Made by a program: the position numbers and the translations under genes
The notes under the pieces: model-generated
What the model was told of the DNA's origin: nothing
Seen by the model: the letters and a program-made list of their open reading frames with translations, nothing else
The model's database searches: none
Part shown: piece by piece, positions 7,886 through 16,517 of the stretch
Layout of the letters: each line of letters opens with the position of its first letter
How positions within the stretch are numbered: position 1 is the first letter of the stretch
Assembly: GCA_016869645.1 (NCBI GenBank)
Contig: VGDO01000031.1
Location: 1 to 39,068, forward strand
Direction of reading: 5' to 3'
DNA length: 39,068 nucleotides
Source of the DNA: Alphaproteobacteria bacterium
GTDB lineage: Bacteria; Pseudomonadota; Alphaproteobacteria; SHVW01

Positions 7886-8539
7886 TCAGTTCTGGACGCG
7901 CCAGCTGCCGTCCGGCTCCCGGCAAGCCGTGCCGGTCATGCGCTCGCGGCGGCCGTCGATCACGGCGCTGGTCTGGTAGTCGCGGCAGTACACGCCGTCC
8001 TGTGCCTGCCAGGTCCTGACCGGCGTCACCTGGTACTGGGCGTTGTTGTCCGGGTTGCGCCACGCCACGGTGCGGTTGGTCGGCGCGTGCTCCAGCGTCT
8101 GGCCGATGCAGGCCTGGTCGGGCGGCTCCATGCTGCGTCCGATCGCGCCGCCGGCTAGCGCACCGGCGACGGCGCCGAGCACCGTCATGGCGGTCCTGCC
8201 CGAGCCGCGGCCGAACTGGTTGCCAACCAGCCCGCCCACAGCGCCGCCCAGCAGGCTGCCGACAATGTTGTTGGTCGAGGTGCTGAACGTGCCGGCGAGC
8301 AGGCCGCGATCGCAGGTGCCGCGCGAGATGCTCGAATAGTGCTGCCGGGTCACCGCCGGGTCATAGGCGTACTCGCTGCTATAGACCTGCTGCCCCTGCT
8401 TCTGGCGCCAGCCATGGGCGGGTGCCCAGGGCGGCGGATCGGCAAGTCCGTTGTCCGGCAGACCGACCGCCAAGGCAGCGGTCAGCAGGACGAGGGCGGC
8501 GAGCTTGCGCGGCCGACCTGGGATGTTTCCGGCTGTCAT
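7886..8539 (-). CDS. Glycine-zipper (17 kDa surface antigen-like) envelope protein
   Basis: A 217-residue exported protein. A signal peptide covers roughly residues 1-33 (basic start, LAALVLLTAALAVGL core, LADPPP). The middle (about residues 90-135) is a glycine-zipper 2TM region with repeated GGAVGG, GLVGNQFG, GAVAGALAGGAIG spacing, as in Rickettsia 17 kDa antigen-like proteins. The C-terminal part has conserved CIGQTLEHAPTNRTVAW and a CRDYQT...GTACREPDGSW pattern, with Cys residues that may pair in the periplasm. Such proteins sit in the outer membrane or envelope; function is unknown. It lies 24 bp downstream of a small lipoprotein gene on the same strand and follows the OmpA-like gene. 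Confidence 0.86.
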   Translation of the reverse strand: MTAGNIPGRPRKLAALVLLTAALAVGLPDNGLADPPPWAPAHGWRQKQGQQVYSSEYAYDPAVTRQHYSSISRGTCDRGLLAGTFSTSTNNIVGSLLGGAVGGLVGNQFGRGSGRTAMTVLGAVAGALAGGAIGRSMEPPDQACIGQTLEHAPTNRTVAWRNPDNNAQYQVTPVRTWQAQDGVYCRDYQTSAVIDGRRERMTGTACREPDGSWRVQN

Positions 8540-8563
8540 GGCTGTTGCCCCCGGTTCGGTCGG

Positions 8564-8761
8564 CTACCAGCGCATGATCGCGGAGGGGTAGCGGAACGAG
8601 GTCATGGCCGCGGGTTCGGCAAGAAAAGTCTGACGCGCGTGCGTCGTGGTGCCGCCATCGCCCGCCTGTGACTGCGTCTGGGGCGACGTCGATGAACAGG
8701 CGGTGATTGTGCAGGCGAGAATGAGAACGAGAACTGGGCCAGCGAATTTTTCTTGGGTCAT
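8564..8761 (-). CDS. Small lipoprotein, 65 residues
   Basis: The ORF has a lipoprotein signal: a short start (MTQEKF), a hydrophobic core (VLVLILACTI) and the lipobox ITAC with the acylated Cys22, followed by a Ser/Thr/Gln-rich stretch. The mature part is only about 44 residues. The start codon follows AGGTG at close spacing on the minus strand; the same frame is open farther upstream but reads through the adjacent terminator and OmpA gene and is not real there. It lies between the OmpA-like and glycine-zipper genes, all on the minus strand. No family recognised. Confidence 0.7.
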   Translation of the reverse strand: MTQEKFAGPVLVLILACTITACSSTSPQTQSQAGDGGTTTHARQTFLAEPAAMTSFRYPSAIMRW

Positions 8762-8832
8762 TGCACCTGATTCCCGCGTAGCGATGTTGGCCCCCGCCAT
8801 CAGTTCTTCGGCATGCCTGACCCCAAATATGA

Positions 8833-8870
8833 AGACAGGGCCACCCGGCTTGCCACGAGTGGCCCTGTCT
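8833..8870 (-). terminator. Hairpin terminator after the OmpA-like gene
   Basis: AGACAGGGCCAC (8833-8844) and GTGGCCCTGTCT (8859-8870) form a perfect 12 bp stem with a 14-base loop. Read on the minus strand, it begins 22 bases after the OmpA-like stop codon and is followed by a short T-containing stretch (TCATATTT). It separates that gene from the small lipoprotein gene downstream. Confidence 0.75.
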
Positions 8871-8891
8871 CTCCGTCGCGTCGATCTCGCC

Positions 8892-9749
8892 TTAGTAGGA
8901 GATCTCGACTCGACGATTCTGCGGCTCGCGGACGCCGTCCGCCGTCGGAACGAGCGGCTGGCTCTCGCCGCGGCCGACCGTCGAGATGTTGGCGGCAGGC
9001 ACGCCCAGCCTAGCCATGGCATCCCTCACGGCAACGGCACGACGCTCGGACAGACGCTGATTGTAGGTGTCCGGACCCGAGCGGTCGGCGTGGCCGGTCA
9101 ACGTCACGCGCGCCCGACCGGAGCGGCGATACTCGGTGACCGCGTCATTGATGACCCGCTGGGCTTCGGCCGTGATGTCGGCGCGATCCCAGTCGAAGAA
9201 CACGATGAACTGCCGGGGCGCAGCCGGAGGCGGCGGCGTCACGACCTGCTGCTGCTGAGCCTGCGCGACCGCGAAGACCGGCTTGCAGCGCTCGGCGTCG
9301 ACATACTGGCGTTCCGCCACGTTCTCGAGCCAGCAATCGTAGTTGACCTGCTGGGCCGCGGCGTTGCGCGGATCGATCGAGCGGGTCTGAGCCTGCCAAC
9401 CGAGGAGCTGCTGGCGCAGCGCAAGCGCCTGCTGCCGATCGGCGTCAAGCAGCCAGTAGAAATCCGGCTCCGACGGTCCGACGGGGCCCGACGCGGACGC
9501 GATGGCCTTGCGGTAGAACACGTCGGCCGACCAGTAGTCCTGCCAGGAGTATTCGGCGGCGGCCAGACGGCGATAGCCGTCGACCAAGGTCTGCTGGAAT
9601 GGGTCCGCAACCGGTGACAGCCTTTCGGCTGTGGCCTTGTTGCTGTTGACCGTGAAGTTTCGGGAGAAATTCTGCCAGACACCGGTATCGGCGCAGGCGG
9701 ACAGCATGGCAGCTGCAACCACGCAGAGAATAAGTTTCATGGGCTTCAT
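8892..9749 (-). CDS. OmpA/Pal-family lipoprotein
   Basis: A 285-residue protein with a lipoprotein signal peptide (lipobox LSAC, Cys19) and a C-terminal OmpA-like peptidoglycan-binding domain over about residues 180-285. The domain shows FIVFFDWDRADIT, TGHADRSG, the NQRLSERRA motif, GRGESQPLV and a final NRRVEI, the residues that bind diaminopimelate in this family. The N-terminal ~150 residues are rich in Gln and Trp and may form helices (DRQQALALRQQLLGW); a PPPP linker precedes the OmpA domain. It is probably an outer-membrane lipoprotein anchored to the wall. The start MKPMK follows GAAGGAAG on the minus strand; Met4 is an alternative. Confidence 0.92.
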   Translation of the reverse strand: MKPMKLILCVVAAAMLSACADTGVWQNFSRNFTVNSNKATAERLSPVADPFQQTLVDGYRRLAAAEYSWQDYWSADVFYRKAIASASGPVGPSEPDFYWLLDADRQQALALRQQLLGWQAQTRSIDPRNAAAQQVNYDCWLENVAERQYVDAERCKPVFAVAQAQQQQVVTPPPPAAPRQFIVFFDWDRADITAEAQRVINDAVTEYRRSGRARVTLTGHADRSGPDTYNQRLSERRAVAVRDAMARLGVPAANISTVGRGESQPLVPTADGVREPQNRRVEISY

Positions 9750-10222
9750 GGGCTTCTTCCTTCTTGGTCGCTAAGATGGTTTCGAGAGTGACGTGGGACT
9801 GAAGCGGGACACAACGAAACGCCGTAGCAAGCTCGACGAACCCGTGCGTCTGCGCGCACGAGCCCACACGAAACAGCGGCGACGTCGATCGAGGATACGG
9901 ATCGGACCCCGGAACGCCGCCACGCACTCATCACCCGAAATTCACAGGAGACCCGAAGTCCGCAACCGCGGCTCCCCATTCAGATGGCTGGCTCAATCTA
10001 GCGAGCCACGAGACGCCTGCTTATTGGGGTGATTCCTCATTAACTGACTGGAATCTACCTACCCGGGTCCGACTGGACCCCAATTGGACGGGAAAACGGG
10101 CGAGGCTGGTGTGAGTTCCGCCCTTTCGACAGACTCTGCAGGCGCGGCTATATTCCGACCGGATCAGCCTCGCCCGTCCCGGGTGATCGTGGCTCGCCAC
10201 TGTTTAATTCAGGGAATTCGCT
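9750..10222. other. 473 bp divergent intergenic region
   Basis: No convincing gene. It separates the minus-strand OmpA-like gene from the plus-strand SDR and should hold both promoters, but no clear sigma-70 box stands out. Small dyads are visible: GGCTC/GAGCC around 9987-10007 and GGGTCC-GACT-GGACCC at 10065-10080, followed by CCAATTGG. The right half is less GC-rich (around 10020-10060) than its surroundings, as expected of a promoter region. Confidence 0.45.
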
Positions 10223-10939
10223 ATGCTGTCGCCGCAGGGTAGAGTCGTCATGGTCAGCGGCGCGAACCGCGGCATCGGTCTTGCGATCGCGCGTTGCCTG
10301 CACGCAAAAGGCTACAACCTCAGCCTTGGAGCGCGGCGCCTTGCCGAGCTGCAACGGACGGTCGACGAACTCGACCGCGAACGCGTGCTGTGCCACGCCT
10401 TGGAAGCCGCCGACGCGATATCGGTCAAGACGTGGGTCGATGCCACCATCCAGCGCTTCGGCCGATTGGACGGCCTGGTCAACAATGCCGGCATCGTCCG
10501 GTCGGCGACCATCCTGGACGAGGATGAGACGGCACTCGACGAGCTGTGGAAGGTCAACGTCAAGGGACCGCTGCGCCTCACCCGGCTCGCCATGCCGCAT
10601 CTCAAGGCTTCCGGCAGCGGCAGGATCGTCAACATCGCCTCGCTGTCCGGCAAGCGCGTCAGGAACGATCAGGTCGGCTACGCCATGAGCAAGTTCGCCG
10701 TCGTGGCGCTGACCCATGCGACGCGGCGCCTGGGCTGGGACAGCGGCGTTCGCGCGACCGTCGTCTGTCCCAGCTTCGTCGCCACCGACATGTCCGCTCA
10801 TGCGAACAGCACCTTCGGCCGCCAGAACATGACCCAGCCGGACGATCTGGCCGAGATGGTCGCCACCGTGATCGCGCTACCCAACAATGCCGCGGTCGCC
10901 GAACTTCTGGTCAATTGCCGGTACGAGGAGATGGTGTGA
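10223..10939 (+). CDS. Classical short-chain dehydrogenase/reductase
   Basis: A 238-residue SDR with intact motifs: SGANRGIG nucleotide-binding loop at residues 12-19, LVNNAG at 85-90, catalytic Ser140, Tyr153 and Lys157 (YAMSK). The CPSFVATDM segment follows the active site, where classical SDRs have PG. It would oxidise an alcohol or reduce a carbonyl with NAD(P)H in the cytoplasm. The start follows AGGGAATT. Its stop overlaps the next start (GTGA), so it heads the operon with the three flavoprotein-dehydrogenase subunits; it may act on the product of that enzyme. Substrate unknown. Confidence 0.93.
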   Translation: MLSPQGRVVMVSGANRGIGLAIARCLHAKGYNLSLGARRLAELQRTVDELDRERVLCHALEAADAISVKTWVDATIQRFGRLDGLVNNAGIVRSATILDEDETALDELWKVNVKGPLRLTRLAMPHLKASGSGRIVNIASLSGKRVRNDQVGYAMSKFAVVALTHATRRLGWDSGVRATVVCPSFVATDMSAHANSTFGRQNMTQPDDLAEMVATVIALPNNAAVAELLVNCRYEEMV

Positions 10940-11253
10940 CGTCCAAGCCACGGGGGCAGTTTGTCCGCCTGGCGGAGACCGGCCGTCGCCCGATTACCTT
11001 GACCATCGATGGTGTGGCACGGACCGCACTCGCCGGCGACACGCTGCTGACCGCGATTCTCGTCAACGGCAGATGCGTGCGTCGATCGGAGTTCGGTGGC
11101 GACGGAGCGGTCGCCGGCGCGCCGCGTGCCGGGTTCTGCGTCATGGGCGCTTGCCAGGATTGCTGGGTGAGCCTCGACGACGGCCGCCGCGTGCGCGCGT
11201 GCACGACCTTCGCCGAGAACGGCATGAAGGTGCGGACCGCTCATGGTGGCTGA
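10936..11253 (+). CDS. (2Fe-2S)-binding small subunit of an HcnA/opine-oxidase-like dehydrogenase
   Basis: A 105-residue ferredoxin-like protein with the plant-type cluster motif C68-x4-C73-x2-C76-x12-C89. It resembles HcnA of hydrogen cyanide synthase and the gamma subunits of opine and D-hydroxyproline dehydrogenases, which pass electrons from the FAD subunits toward the membrane. The GTG at 10936 overlaps the upstream stop by four bases, which supports the start. The gene overlaps the next ORF by 11 bp. With the following two genes it makes a complete three-subunit enzyme; cyanide production is less likely than amino- or imino-acid oxidation, given the adjacent transporter. Confidence 0.88.
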   Translation: MTSKPRGQFVRLAETGRRPITLTIDGVARTALAGDTLLTAILVNGRCVRRSEFGGDGAVAGAPRAGFCVMGACQDCWVSLDDGRRVRACTTFAENGMKVRTAHGG

Positions 11254-12667
11254 GCGACTTCCGCCGGTCATCGTCGGGGCCGGGCCGGCCGGCACGCGCG
11301 CTGCCGAGACTCTCGTCCATGCTGGATTGCGGCCAATCGTCATCGACGAGGCGCCGTCCAACGGCGGGCAGATCTACCGTCGCCAACCCTCGGGTTTCAC
11401 GCGACCCGGCAAAGCGCTCTACGGTTTCGAAGCGTCGCGCGCCGCCGCCCTCTTCGGCGCCTTCGATCGCCTCGCGGGCAGCATCGATCACCGGCCGAAT
11501 ACGCTGGTCTGGAGCATCCGGCCCGGCAGCATTGGGGCCGGGCTGATGCACCTGGTGTCGAGCGAGCGCGCAAACGCCCTGCCCTTCGATCAAGTCATCT
11601 TTGCGACTGGCGCCACGGATCGTGTCATCCCGCTCCCAGGTTGGACTCTCCCCGGTGTGTTCACCTTGGGGGGCGCCCAGGTTGCGCTCAAATATCAGGG
11701 CTGCGCCATCGGACAGCGTACCGCCTTCGTCGGCACGGGTCCGTTGCTCTATCTCGTCGCCTACCAATATGCCAAGGCGGGCGCCAAGGTCGCCGCCGTG
11801 CTCGACACGGCGCCCTTGTCGGCCAAGCTGCGTGCGCTCCCCGGCCTAAGCGCCAATGCCCAGGCGACGGCAAGAGGCCTCTACTATCTCTTCTGGCTGC
11901 GCAGTAGGGGCGTACCCGTCCAGTTGGGCATTCATCCCCTCGCCATCGAAGGCCGTGACGGCGTGACCGCCATCGCCTGGCGGGATCCGCACGGGGGCTC
12001 CCATGCCACGCCATGCGACGCGGTCGCCATGGGCTATGGCTTGCGATCGGAAACGCAGTTGGCCGATCTTGCCGAGGTGCCCTTCGCCTGGGATGCGCTG
12101 CATCGGCAATGGCTGCCGACGCGCGATGCGGCAGGCCGCACACCGGTCGCGGGCATCTATCTCGCCGGTGACGGCGGGGGCGCGCTCGGGGCCGATGCCG
12201 CCGAGCTGGCGGGCGAACGCGTGGCGCTCGCCCTTCTGCAGGACCGCGGCGCTGCAGACAACGGACGCTCCCATGCGGACCGTATTGCGGCGATCAACCG
12301 CCGGCTCGACCGCTACCTGCGCTTCCGCCGCGGCCTCGAACGGGCCTTTCCGTTCCCCGCCCATCTTGCTGGCGATCTCGCGGACGAGACGCTGCTGTGC
12401 CGCTGCGAAGGCATCACCGCCGGCGAGGTACGCCGTGCCGTGCGCGAGTTCGGCGCACACGAGATCAACCGCGCCAAGGCGTTCAGCCGCGTCGGCATGG
12501 GCCGCTGCCAGGGGCGCATGTGCGGGCCGGCGGCAGCCGAGATCGTTGCCGGCGCGTTGGGCGTGCCGATCGAGCAGGCCGGGCGCTTGCGTGCCCAGGC
12601 GCCGGTCAAGCCGTTGCCGATGGCGGCCGTGCTCGACGATGCGGCGGCGAGCGCACGCCATGGCTGA
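11243..12667 (+). CDS. FAD-dependent oxidoreductase, HcnB/OoxA-like alpha subunit with BFD-type Fe-S domain
   Basis: A 474-residue protein with an N-terminal FAD-binding motif VGAGPAGTRAAE (residues 11-22), a second nucleotide-binding region FVGTGPLLYLVA (residues 162-173) and ATGATDR between them. A C-terminal BFD-like [2Fe-2S] domain carries CRC (C386, C388) and C422-x4-C427. This architecture is shared by HcnB, octopine/nopaline oxidase subunit A and the alpha subunit of hydroxyproline dehydrogenase. It is expected to bind FAD and relay electrons from the substrate-oxidising subunit (next gene). Overlaps of 11 bp and 8 bp with its neighbours show tight coupling. Confidence 0.9.
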   Translation: MVAERLPPVIVGAGPAGTRAAETLVHAGLRPIVIDEAPSNGGQIYRRQPSGFTRPGKALYGFEASRAAALFGAFDRLAGSIDHRPNTLVWSIRPGSIGAGLMHLVSSERANALPFDQVIFATGATDRVIPLPGWTLPGVFTLGGAQVALKYQGCAIGQRTAFVGTGPLLYLVAYQYAKAGAKVAAVLDTAPLSAKLRALPGLSANAQATARGLYYLFWLRSRGVPVQLGIHPLAIEGRDGVTAIAWRDPHGGSHATPCDAVAMGYGLRSETQLADLAEVPFAWDALHRQWLPTRDAAGRTPVAGIYLAGDGGGALGADAAELAGERVALALLQDRGAADNGRSHADRIAAINRRLDRYLRFRRGLERAFPFPAHLAGDLADETLLCRCEGITAGEVRRAVREFGAHEINRAKAFSRVGMGRCQGRMCGPAAAEIVAGALGVPIEQAGRLRAQAPVKPLPMAAVLDDAAASARHG

Positions 12668-13790
12668 GCGCATCGCCACCGAGATCGCCATCATCGGCGG
12701 CGGGCTTGCCGGATGCTCGACCGCGCTCCATCTGCGCCAGCGCAACGTTCCCGTCGTGCTGCTCGAGCGCGCCGCCTGCGGCAGCCAGGCGAGCGGCGTC
12801 AACTACGGCGGCGTGCGCCAGCAGGGCCGCACGCTGGTCGAGCTGCCGATCGCGCGCCGCTCGCGCGCGCTGTGGGGCCGCATGGCCGAGCTGGTCGGCA
12901 GCGATTGCGAGTTCATGGCGACCGGCCACCTGAAGCTCGCGCGCAACGAGACCGAGATGGACGTGCTCGAGACCTATGCGCGCGAAGCGGCCGGCTGGGG
13001 CCTGGAGCTGCAACTGCTCGGGCGCAACGCGCTCCGCGATCGCTTTCCCTGGGCCGGTGACAAGGTGATCGGCGGCTCGTTCTGCACCGATGACGGGCAG
13101 GCCAATCCGCGACTGGTGACGCCCGCCTTCGCGCGCCGCGCTCGCGCGCTCGGCGCCGACATCCGCGAGCATACGACCGTCACGGCGGTCGAGCGCGGCA
13201 GCGACGGGTTCCGGATCGAGACCGCGGCCGGCCTCGAAGTTCGTGCACGGATCGTCGTCAACGTCGCCGGCGCCTGGGGACACGAGATCGCGGCGCAGTT
13301 CGGCGAGCACGTGCCCGAGGAGCCGATCTCGCCCAACATGTGTGTGACCGAACCGCTGCCCTACTTCCTCACGCCCAATCTGGGCGTGGTCGGCGCCGAT
13401 CTCTATATGCGCCAGATCCCGCGCGGCAATGTCATCTTCGGCGGCGGCCGCGGCGTCAACGATGCCAAGGCGCAGCGCGCCCGGCCGCTGCCGGAGAGTG
13501 CCCTTGCCTCCTTCCAGCGTGCGCTCGAGGTGGCGCCCAACCTACGCGGCGCGCACATCATCCGGTTCTGGACCGGTATCGAGGGCTACATGCCCGATGA
13601 GCTGCCGATCCTCGACCGCAGCGCCACGACGCCGGGCCTGATCCACGCGTTTGGCTTCTCCGGCCACGGCTTCCAGCTCGGGCCCGCGGTCGGCGCGATC
13701 GTGACCGAGATGGCGCTCGATGGCGCCCCGTCGACGCCGATCGAGCCGTTCAGAATCGGCCGTTTTGCCAGCGCGCCATCCAAGAGCTGA
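12660..13790 (+). CDS. FAD-dependent amino/imino-acid oxidase subunit, HcnC/OoxB-like (DadA/sarcosine oxidase fold)
   Basis: A 376-residue DAO-fold flavoprotein with the Rossmann motif IIGGGLAGCSTA at residues 11-22, a NYGGVRQQ stretch, VVNVAGAWG near the middle and a C-terminal GFSGHGFQLGPAVG block, all typical of glycine/sarcosine/D-amino-acid oxidase relatives. In the HcnABC-like group this is the subunit that oxidises the C-N bond of the substrate. The GxEGYMPDELPIL segment near residue 310 is also conserved in opine-oxidase beta subunits. The start at 12660 overlaps the previous stop. The adjacent peptide-type importer would supply the substrate. Opine, D-hydroxyproline or an N-alkylated amino acid are plausible; sequence alone does not decide. 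Confidence 0.91.
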   Translation: MAERIATEIAIIGGGLAGCSTALHLRQRNVPVVLLERAACGSQASGVNYGGVRQQGRTLVELPIARRSRALWGRMAELVGSDCEFMATGHLKLARNETEMDVLETYAREAAGWGLELQLLGRNALRDRFPWAGDKVIGGSFCTDDGQANPRLVTPAFARRARALGADIREHTTVTAVERGSDGFRIETAAGLEVRARIVVNVAGAWGHEIAAQFGEHVPEEPISPNMCVTEPLPYFLTPNLGVVGADLYMRQIPRGNVIFGGGRGVNDAKAQRARPLPESALASFQRALEVAPNLRGAHIIRFWTGIEGYMPDELPILDRSATTPGLIHAFGFSGHGFQLGPAVGAIVTEMALDGAPSTPIEPFRIGRFASAPSKS

Positions 13791-13902
13791 GGCGGCGGCC
13801 TCTGCCGCGGCGCGGAAAAGCAATCCCTTGCTTCGCTTTGCAGGGACGGCTTGAATGGTCGCTGCGGCATCCAATTTGGCTGCAGATCTTGGAGGGGAAG
13901 TC

Positions 13903-15447
13903 ATGAATCGCATGCTGTTCGGCGCGCTGGCTTTGGGCGCGGCGCTGGCCGCACATCCGGTCTTGGCGCAGAAGACCGTGCTCAACATCGGCATGGCCTC
14001 GGCCGATGCCGGCAAGCTCGATCCGCATCTGTCGGCAACCACGCCGGACAAGGCGCTGTTCAACTTCATGTTCAACGGCCTGGTCCGCTTCAAGCCCGGC
14101 AGCATGAATCCCGAGACGATCGAGCCCGATCTCGCCGAGAAGTGGACGTCGTCGGAGGACGGCAAGACCTGGAACTTCAGCATCCGCCGGGGCGTGCAGT
14201 GCCACCACAATTACGGGGAGATTACGTCGGCCGACATCGTCTATTCGCTGCAGCGCGCAGCCGACCCGAAGCGCTCAGGCTTCTCGTCGGACTTCAAGGA
14301 TTTCGACAAGGTCGAGGCGGTCGATGCCAACACCGTGCGCATCACGCTGAAGAACGCGGTGCCGAGCCTGCTCGGCCTGCTGACCAACTATCATGGCGGC
14401 AATATCGTTTGCAAGAAGGCCGCCGAGGAAATGGGCGAGAACTTCGTGAAGAAGCCGATCGGCACCGGCCCCTTCATGTTCGGCCAATACGCGCCCAAGG
14501 AGTCGGTGACGCTGGTGGCGCACAAGGGCTACTTCCGCGGCGCGCCGAAGCTCGAGCGCATCGTCTACCGCTACATCCCGTCGGACGCCAGCCGCGACCT
14601 CGCCTATACCTCGGGTGAGATCGACATGCTCTACGGCAAGGGCGAGCAAGTCTGGGTCGAGCGCATGCGCAAGCTCGACAACACCATCGTCGATGTTTTC
14701 GAGCCCGCCGAGATGGCGGTGCTCTATCTCAACACCAAGATGAAGCCGCTTGACGACATTCGCGTGCGTCAGGCTCTCGGCCATGCGTTGAACATCAATG
14801 AGGTCGTGCAGTTCAAAGGGGCAGCGGTCGCGCGTGCCGCCAAGTCGGTCGTGCCGATCGGCTATCTCGGATTTACCGACGACGTGCCGCTGCTCAAGCA
14901 CGATCCCGCGCGAGCCAAGGCACTATTGGCCGAGGCAGGATATCCCAACGGCCTCACCGTCAAGGCCATCCACACCAGCCTGCCCGGCATGTTGTCGACC
15001 ATCCAGGTGGTTCAGCAGCAATGGCGCCGGAGCGGCATCAATCTCGACCTGGAGATCGTCGAGCACGCGACCTTCCATGCCGAGATCCGCAAAGACAAGA
15101 GCGCGATCGTGCAATACCAAGCCGCGCGCTTTCCGATTGCCGATACATACTTGACGCAATTCTTCCACTCCTCGGCGATTGTCGGCACGCCGACCGCGGT
15201 CACGAACTTCACCCACTGCAACGATGCCGACGCCGAGATCGTGGCCGCGCGTAGCGAACCCGATCCGGTCAAGCAAAAGGCGCTGTGGAAGACCGCACAG
15301 CAAAAACTGATGACCAAGGTTTGCGCCTTGCCGATCTACGAGAACATGTTGGTCTGGGCACGGCGCGCCAACTTCGACTTCGGCATTAAGCTTGAGGGCT
15401 CGCTCAACCTCGGCCCAGTCGTCAACGAGCTATCTCATTTCAAGTGA
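13903..15447 (+). CDS. ABC transporter substrate-binding protein, DppA/OppA family (SBP_bac_5), operon 1
   Basis: A 514-residue periplasmic protein. GGAGGGGA lies 6 nt before the ATG, and the start gives a clean signal peptide ending at about VLAQ (residue 23). The family 5 pattern is visible: LDPHLS near the start, FNGLVRFKPG, the SADIVYSLQRAADP block and DIRVRQALGHALNI. It captures peptides, opines or similar compounds and delivers them to the two permeases downstream. A 112 bp gap follows the flavoprotein gene and 128 bp precedes the first permease; both intervals contain small dyads, which often leave the binding protein more strongly expressed than the permeases. Confidence 0.95.
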   Translation: MNRMLFGALALGAALAAHPVLAQKTVLNIGMASADAGKLDPHLSATTPDKALFNFMFNGLVRFKPGSMNPETIEPDLAEKWTSSEDGKTWNFSIRRGVQCHHNYGEITSADIVYSLQRAADPKRSGFSSDFKDFDKVEAVDANTVRITLKNAVPSLLGLLTNYHGGNIVCKKAAEEMGENFVKKPIGTGPFMFGQYAPKESVTLVAHKGYFRGAPKLERIVYRYIPSDASRDLAYTSGEIDMLYGKGEQVWVERMRKLDNTIVDVFEPAEMAVLYLNTKMKPLDDIRVRQALGHALNINEVVQFKGAAVARAAKSVVPIGYLGFTDDVPLLKHDPARAKALLAEAGYPNGLTVKAIHTSLPGMLSTIQVVQQQWRRSGINLDLEIVEHATFHAEIRKDKSAIVQYQAARFPIADTYLTQFFHSSAIVGTPTAVTNFTHCNDADAEIVAARSEPDPVKQKALWKTAQQKLMTKVCALPIYENMLVWARRANFDFGIKLEGSLNLGPVVNELSHFK

Positions 15448-15474
15448 GATTGCGGCGACGGCACAACGCTGGCC

Positions 15475-15554
15475 TCACGCTTCGACACATGGAGCGTGAA
15501 GCGCAGTCGGGTTTTCCAGGCATAGCCTCATCCCAAGTCCATCGAGGGTGAGGC
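15475..15554 (+). promoter_or_regulatory. Two hairpins between binding-protein and permease genes
   Basis: TCACGCT/AGCGTGA (15475-15481 with 15493-15499) and GCCTCATCCC/GGGTGAGGC (15525-15534 with 15546-15554, one bulge) lie in the 128 bp gap. The first is followed by GGGTTTT. They may act as an attenuator or RNA-stability elements that lower permease expression relative to the binding protein. Weak, structure-only evidence. Confidence 0.35.
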
Positions 15555-15575
15555 CATGCTGGCCCGGCCCGTCAC

Positions 15576-16517
15576 ATGATCCGCTATGTCGTCAAACGGC
15601 TGCTCTTTGCCATCCCAACTCTCTTGGCGGTGTTGACGATCGTCTTCGTGATCGTGCGTATCGTGCCAGGCGACCCGGCGCAGACCATCCTGGGCGACCA
15701 AGCGAGCCAGGAGGCGCTGGAGAACCTGCGCCGGCGCCTGGGCGTGGACAAGCCGATCGCTGTCCAATACATCGACTTCATGCAGGGCGCGCTGCTCGGC
15801 AATTGGGGCGAGTCCATGGTGACGGGCCGCCCCGTGCTGACCGAGGTGTGGGCCGTGCTGCCCCATACGGTCGACCTGACCGTGGCTGCCATTCTGCTCG
15901 GCGCACTGATCGGCGTACCGTTGGGCACCTGGTCGGCGCTCCATCGTAATGCGCCGATCGACTACGCGACACGCATTGTCTCGCTGCTCGGCTTGTCGTT
16001 TCCGGCCTTCGTCTCGGGCATCCTTCTGCTCCTCGCCTTTGCCATCGAGCTGCGCTGGTTTCCCGTGATCAGCGCCGGCAAGCTCGACAACCCCGTCGAC
16101 CGCGTGCGCAACCTGGTTCTTCCGGCGATCAACCTCGGCATCATCATGGCGGCCTACGTCACCCGCGTGACGCGCTCCTCCATGCTCGAGGTGCTGGGCG
16201 AGGACTACATCCGCACGGCGCGCGCCAAGGGCGTGCCCAACCGCGCGGTGGTCTGGCGCCATTCGCTGCGCAACGCACTGATCCCGGTCGTCACCGTGGT
16301 CGGCCTCTACCTCGGCATACTGATCGGCAACTCGGTGCTGACCGAAATCGTGTTCAACCGCCCTGGCCTCGGCAAGCTCATCGTCAGCGCGCTCAACCAG
16401 CGCGATTACACCATGCTGCAGGGTCTGATGGTGGTCTACGCCTTCCTCATTGTTGTCGTGAACCTGGTCACCGACCTGACCTACGGCTTCATCGACCCGC
16501 GGGTGAAGCACGGATGA
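15576..16517 (+). CDS. ABC transporter permease, DppB family, operon 1
   Basis: A 313-residue inner-membrane protein. It has the DppB N-terminal signature (a first span directly after MIRYVVKRL, then VRIVPGDPA) and the EAA loop around EDYIRTARAKGVPNRAVVWRH, followed by the conserved LRNALIPVVT. About six membrane spans are visible, ending with LTDLTYGFIDPRVKHG, which is standard for this family. It forms the channel with the DppC-like protein, whose gene overlaps its stop by 4 nt (ATGA). Confidence 0.95.
   Translation: MIRYVVKRLLFAIPTLLAVLTIVFVIVRIVPGDPAQTILGDQASQEALENLRRRLGVDKPIAVQYIDFMQGALLGNWGESMVTGRPVLTEVWAVLPHTVDLTVAAILLGALIGVPLGTWSALHRNAPIDYATRIVSLLGLSFPAFVSGILLLLAFAIELRWFPVISAGKLDNPVDRVRNLVLPAINLGIIMAAYVTRVTRSSMLEVLGEDYIRTARAKGVPNRAVVWRHSLRNALIPVVTVVGLYLGILIGNSVLTEIVFNRPGLGKLIVSALNQRDYTMLQGLMVVYAFLIVVVNLVTDLTYGFIDPRVKHG

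Noticed and set aside
8564..9022. 152-codon version of the small lipoprotein ORF
   Set aside because: The upstream part reads through the terminator hairpin and the end of the OmpA-like gene in another frame. Only the last 65 codons have a signal peptide and a ribosome-binding site.
10936..13790. Assignment as hydrogen cyanide synthase (hcnABC)
   Set aside because: The subunit layout matches, but the same layout occurs in opine and hydroxyproline dehydrogenases, and the importer next door suggests catabolism. I therefore gave no hcn symbols.
13814..13850. Possible hairpin before the operon 1 binding-protein gene (TCCCTTGC/GCAGGGA)
   Set aside because: Short and imperfect; not clearly above what random GC-rich sequence gives.
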